A stretch of 5,539 nucleotides of DNA, taken from an uncultured Azospirillum sp. (GTDB lineage: Bacteria; Pseudomonadota; Alphaproteobacteria; RF32; CAG-239). Below are positions 5,208 through 5,539 of this stretch, in pieces. Position numbers and translations under genes: made by a program. The stretch's first letter is position 1. Each line of letters begins with the position of its first letter. The notes under the pieces were generated by a model, which ran no database searches, was not told where the DNA came from, and worked only from the letters and a program-made list of their open reading frames with translations. The stretch is taken from positions 1 through 5,539 of the forward strand of contig CABUAP010000090.1 of NCBI GenBank assembly GCA_902489675.1, read 5' to 3'.

Positions 5208-5441
5208 TCAGGCTGCCTGCCACTTGTCGCAGCCGTTCTCAAATTCTGCTTTAACGGCTTTCGCTGTCCGTATGCCGCAGCCGAGGTCATCGGCAATTTG
5301 AGCAACACTCATTTCTCTTACTTTATCGCCAGCCTCTAAACACTTGGCGGTGTTTTCCGGGTAATCCGTCTGGTTCTTCCAGTCTTCCGGGATAACAATG
5401 TCCCAGAGTCTGTTGCAGAGATTGAATATTGGTTTTTTCAT
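5208..5441 (-). CDS. Helix-turn-helix protein in the Cro position (77 aa)
   Basis: This is the first gene leftward of the control region, with GAGGT 8 bases before the ATG (5439-5441). Residues about 44-67 (MSVAQIADDLGCGIRTAKAVKAEF) have the pattern of a helix-turn-helix: helix with conserved A-x-x-L-G, a turn, then a recognition helix with R58, T59 and K61. The N-terminal 40 residues (KKPIFNLCNRLWDIVIPED...) are likely helical and do not match a domain I know. A short HTH protein transcribed first from an operator-covered promoter is the usual place of Cro, so it may bind the palindromes at 5480-5527. Other early regulators or an HTH primer of the lytic pathway are possible. The HTH call is moderate and the Cro-like role is inferred from position only. 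Its TGA lies within the ribosome site of the next gene. Confidence 0.7.
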   Translation of the reverse strand: MKKPIFNLCNRLWDIVIPEDWKNQTDYPENTAKCLEAGDKVREMSVAQIADDLGCGIRTAKAVKAEFENGCDKWQAA

Positions 5442-5479
5442 TTTTTTTGACCTCGTTTTGTTATCTTATGAAGTCACAA

Positions 5480-5497
5480 TATAGCAAATTTGCTATA
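5480..5497. promoter_or_regulatory. Operator 1: perfect 18-bp palindrome
   Basis: TATAGCAAATTTGCTATA is identical to its reverse complement. It lies between the -35 and -10 of the leftward promoter and overlaps the -10 of the possible rightward promoter. A dimeric repressor bound here would block RNA polymerase in both directions. Half-site ATAGCAAA / TTTGCTAT. Confidence 0.8.
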
Positions 5498-5499
5498 AT
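5491..5499 (+). promoter_or_regulatory. Possible rightward promoter (extended -10) toward a repressor gene outside the window
   Basis: TGCTATAAT is a perfect extended -10 on the plus strand, embedded in the right half of operator 1. No good -35 lies 16-18 bases upstream, which extended -10 promoters can tolerate. A second TATAAT occurs at 5525-5530. No plus-strand gene begins inside the window, so the target, presumably a CI-like repressor, would start right of base 5539. Confidence 0.45.
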
Positions 5500-5511
5500 G
5501 TCAATATAAAA

Positions 5512-5527
5512 ATAGTAAATTTCCTAT
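5512..5527. promoter_or_regulatory. Operator 2: degenerate copy of the palindrome
   Basis: ATAGTAAATTTCCTAT differs from the 16-bp core of operator 1 at two symmetric positions, breaking one base pair of dyad symmetry. It begins 31 bp from the equivalent base of operator 1, close to three helical turns, so dimers at both sites would face the same side of the DNA. This fits a strong and weak site pair for one repressor. Confidence 0.7.
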
Positions 5528-5539
5528 AATATTAATTAT

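Larger units (their letters stand above)
5476..5504 (-). promoter_or_regulatory. Leftward early promoter for the whole operon
   Basis: On the minus strand a perfect -35, TTGACA (5499-5504), is followed after 17 bases by TATTGT (5476-5481), or after 15 bases by TATATT (5478-5483) with an extended -10 TG. Transcription would start about 30 bases before the HTH gene's ATG. The spacer is almost entirely operator 1, so this promoter should be off in a lysogen. It is the only convincing promoter seen for the minus-strand genes. Confidence 0.75.

Noticed and set aside
1..5539. CRISPR arrays, transposases or tandem repeats
   Set aside because: No spaced direct repeats, no transposase-like frames and no terminal inverted repeats were found on reading both strands.

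Overview
The window looks like the early, leftward region of a temperate phage or prophage. Every gene I can support reads on the minus strand, so transcription runs from the right edge to the left edge. Gene spacing is tight: ATGA overlaps, or gaps of a few to about 20 bases. Nearly every start has a purine-rich Shine-Dalgarno of the AAAGGAAA type. The host cannot be fixed from sequence alone. The recombination pair and base composition would fit a low-to-medium-GC Gram-negative, possibly proteobacterial, but this is inference. The left half is visibly richer in A+T than the recombination genes.

Region by region, in the order of transcription. (1) 5442-5539 is a control region with a perfect 18-bp palindrome and a degenerate second copy 31 bp away. 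A leftward promoter and a possible rightward promoter overlap the palindrome, as expected of a repressor/Cro switch. The repressor gene itself would lie beyond the right edge. (2) 5208-5441 encodes a 77-aa helix-turn-helix protein in the Cro position. (3) 4792-5195 holds three tiny genes of 32, 49 (with a C-terminal membrane segment) and 46 aa, in the place where lambdoid phages keep small host-takeover genes. (4) 3018-4783 is a two-gene recombination module: a YqaJ/lambda-type exonuclease followed by a protein in the annealing-partner position. (5) 2709-2951 is a small acidic protein. (6) 2560-2708 carries a degenerate tRNA-like element with an anomalous anticodon region. (7) 571-2559 is a run of four phage hypothetical genes (184, 241, 157 and 72 aa). 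(8) 1-574 holds a cysteine-rich zinc-ribbon gene and a short SAM-methyltransferase gene. Each is interrupted by an apparent single-base frameshift.

The main points are the operator pair at the right end, the exonuclease/annealing module with its small upstream genes, the tRNA-like element, and the two frameshifts at the left end. Each frameshift is repaired by changing one base in a short homopolymer, and one missing G would also repair the tRNA acceptor stem. This makes base-calling error or recent decay the first explanation to test, ahead of recoding. I see no CRISPR array, insertion sequence, rRNA or convincing terminator.
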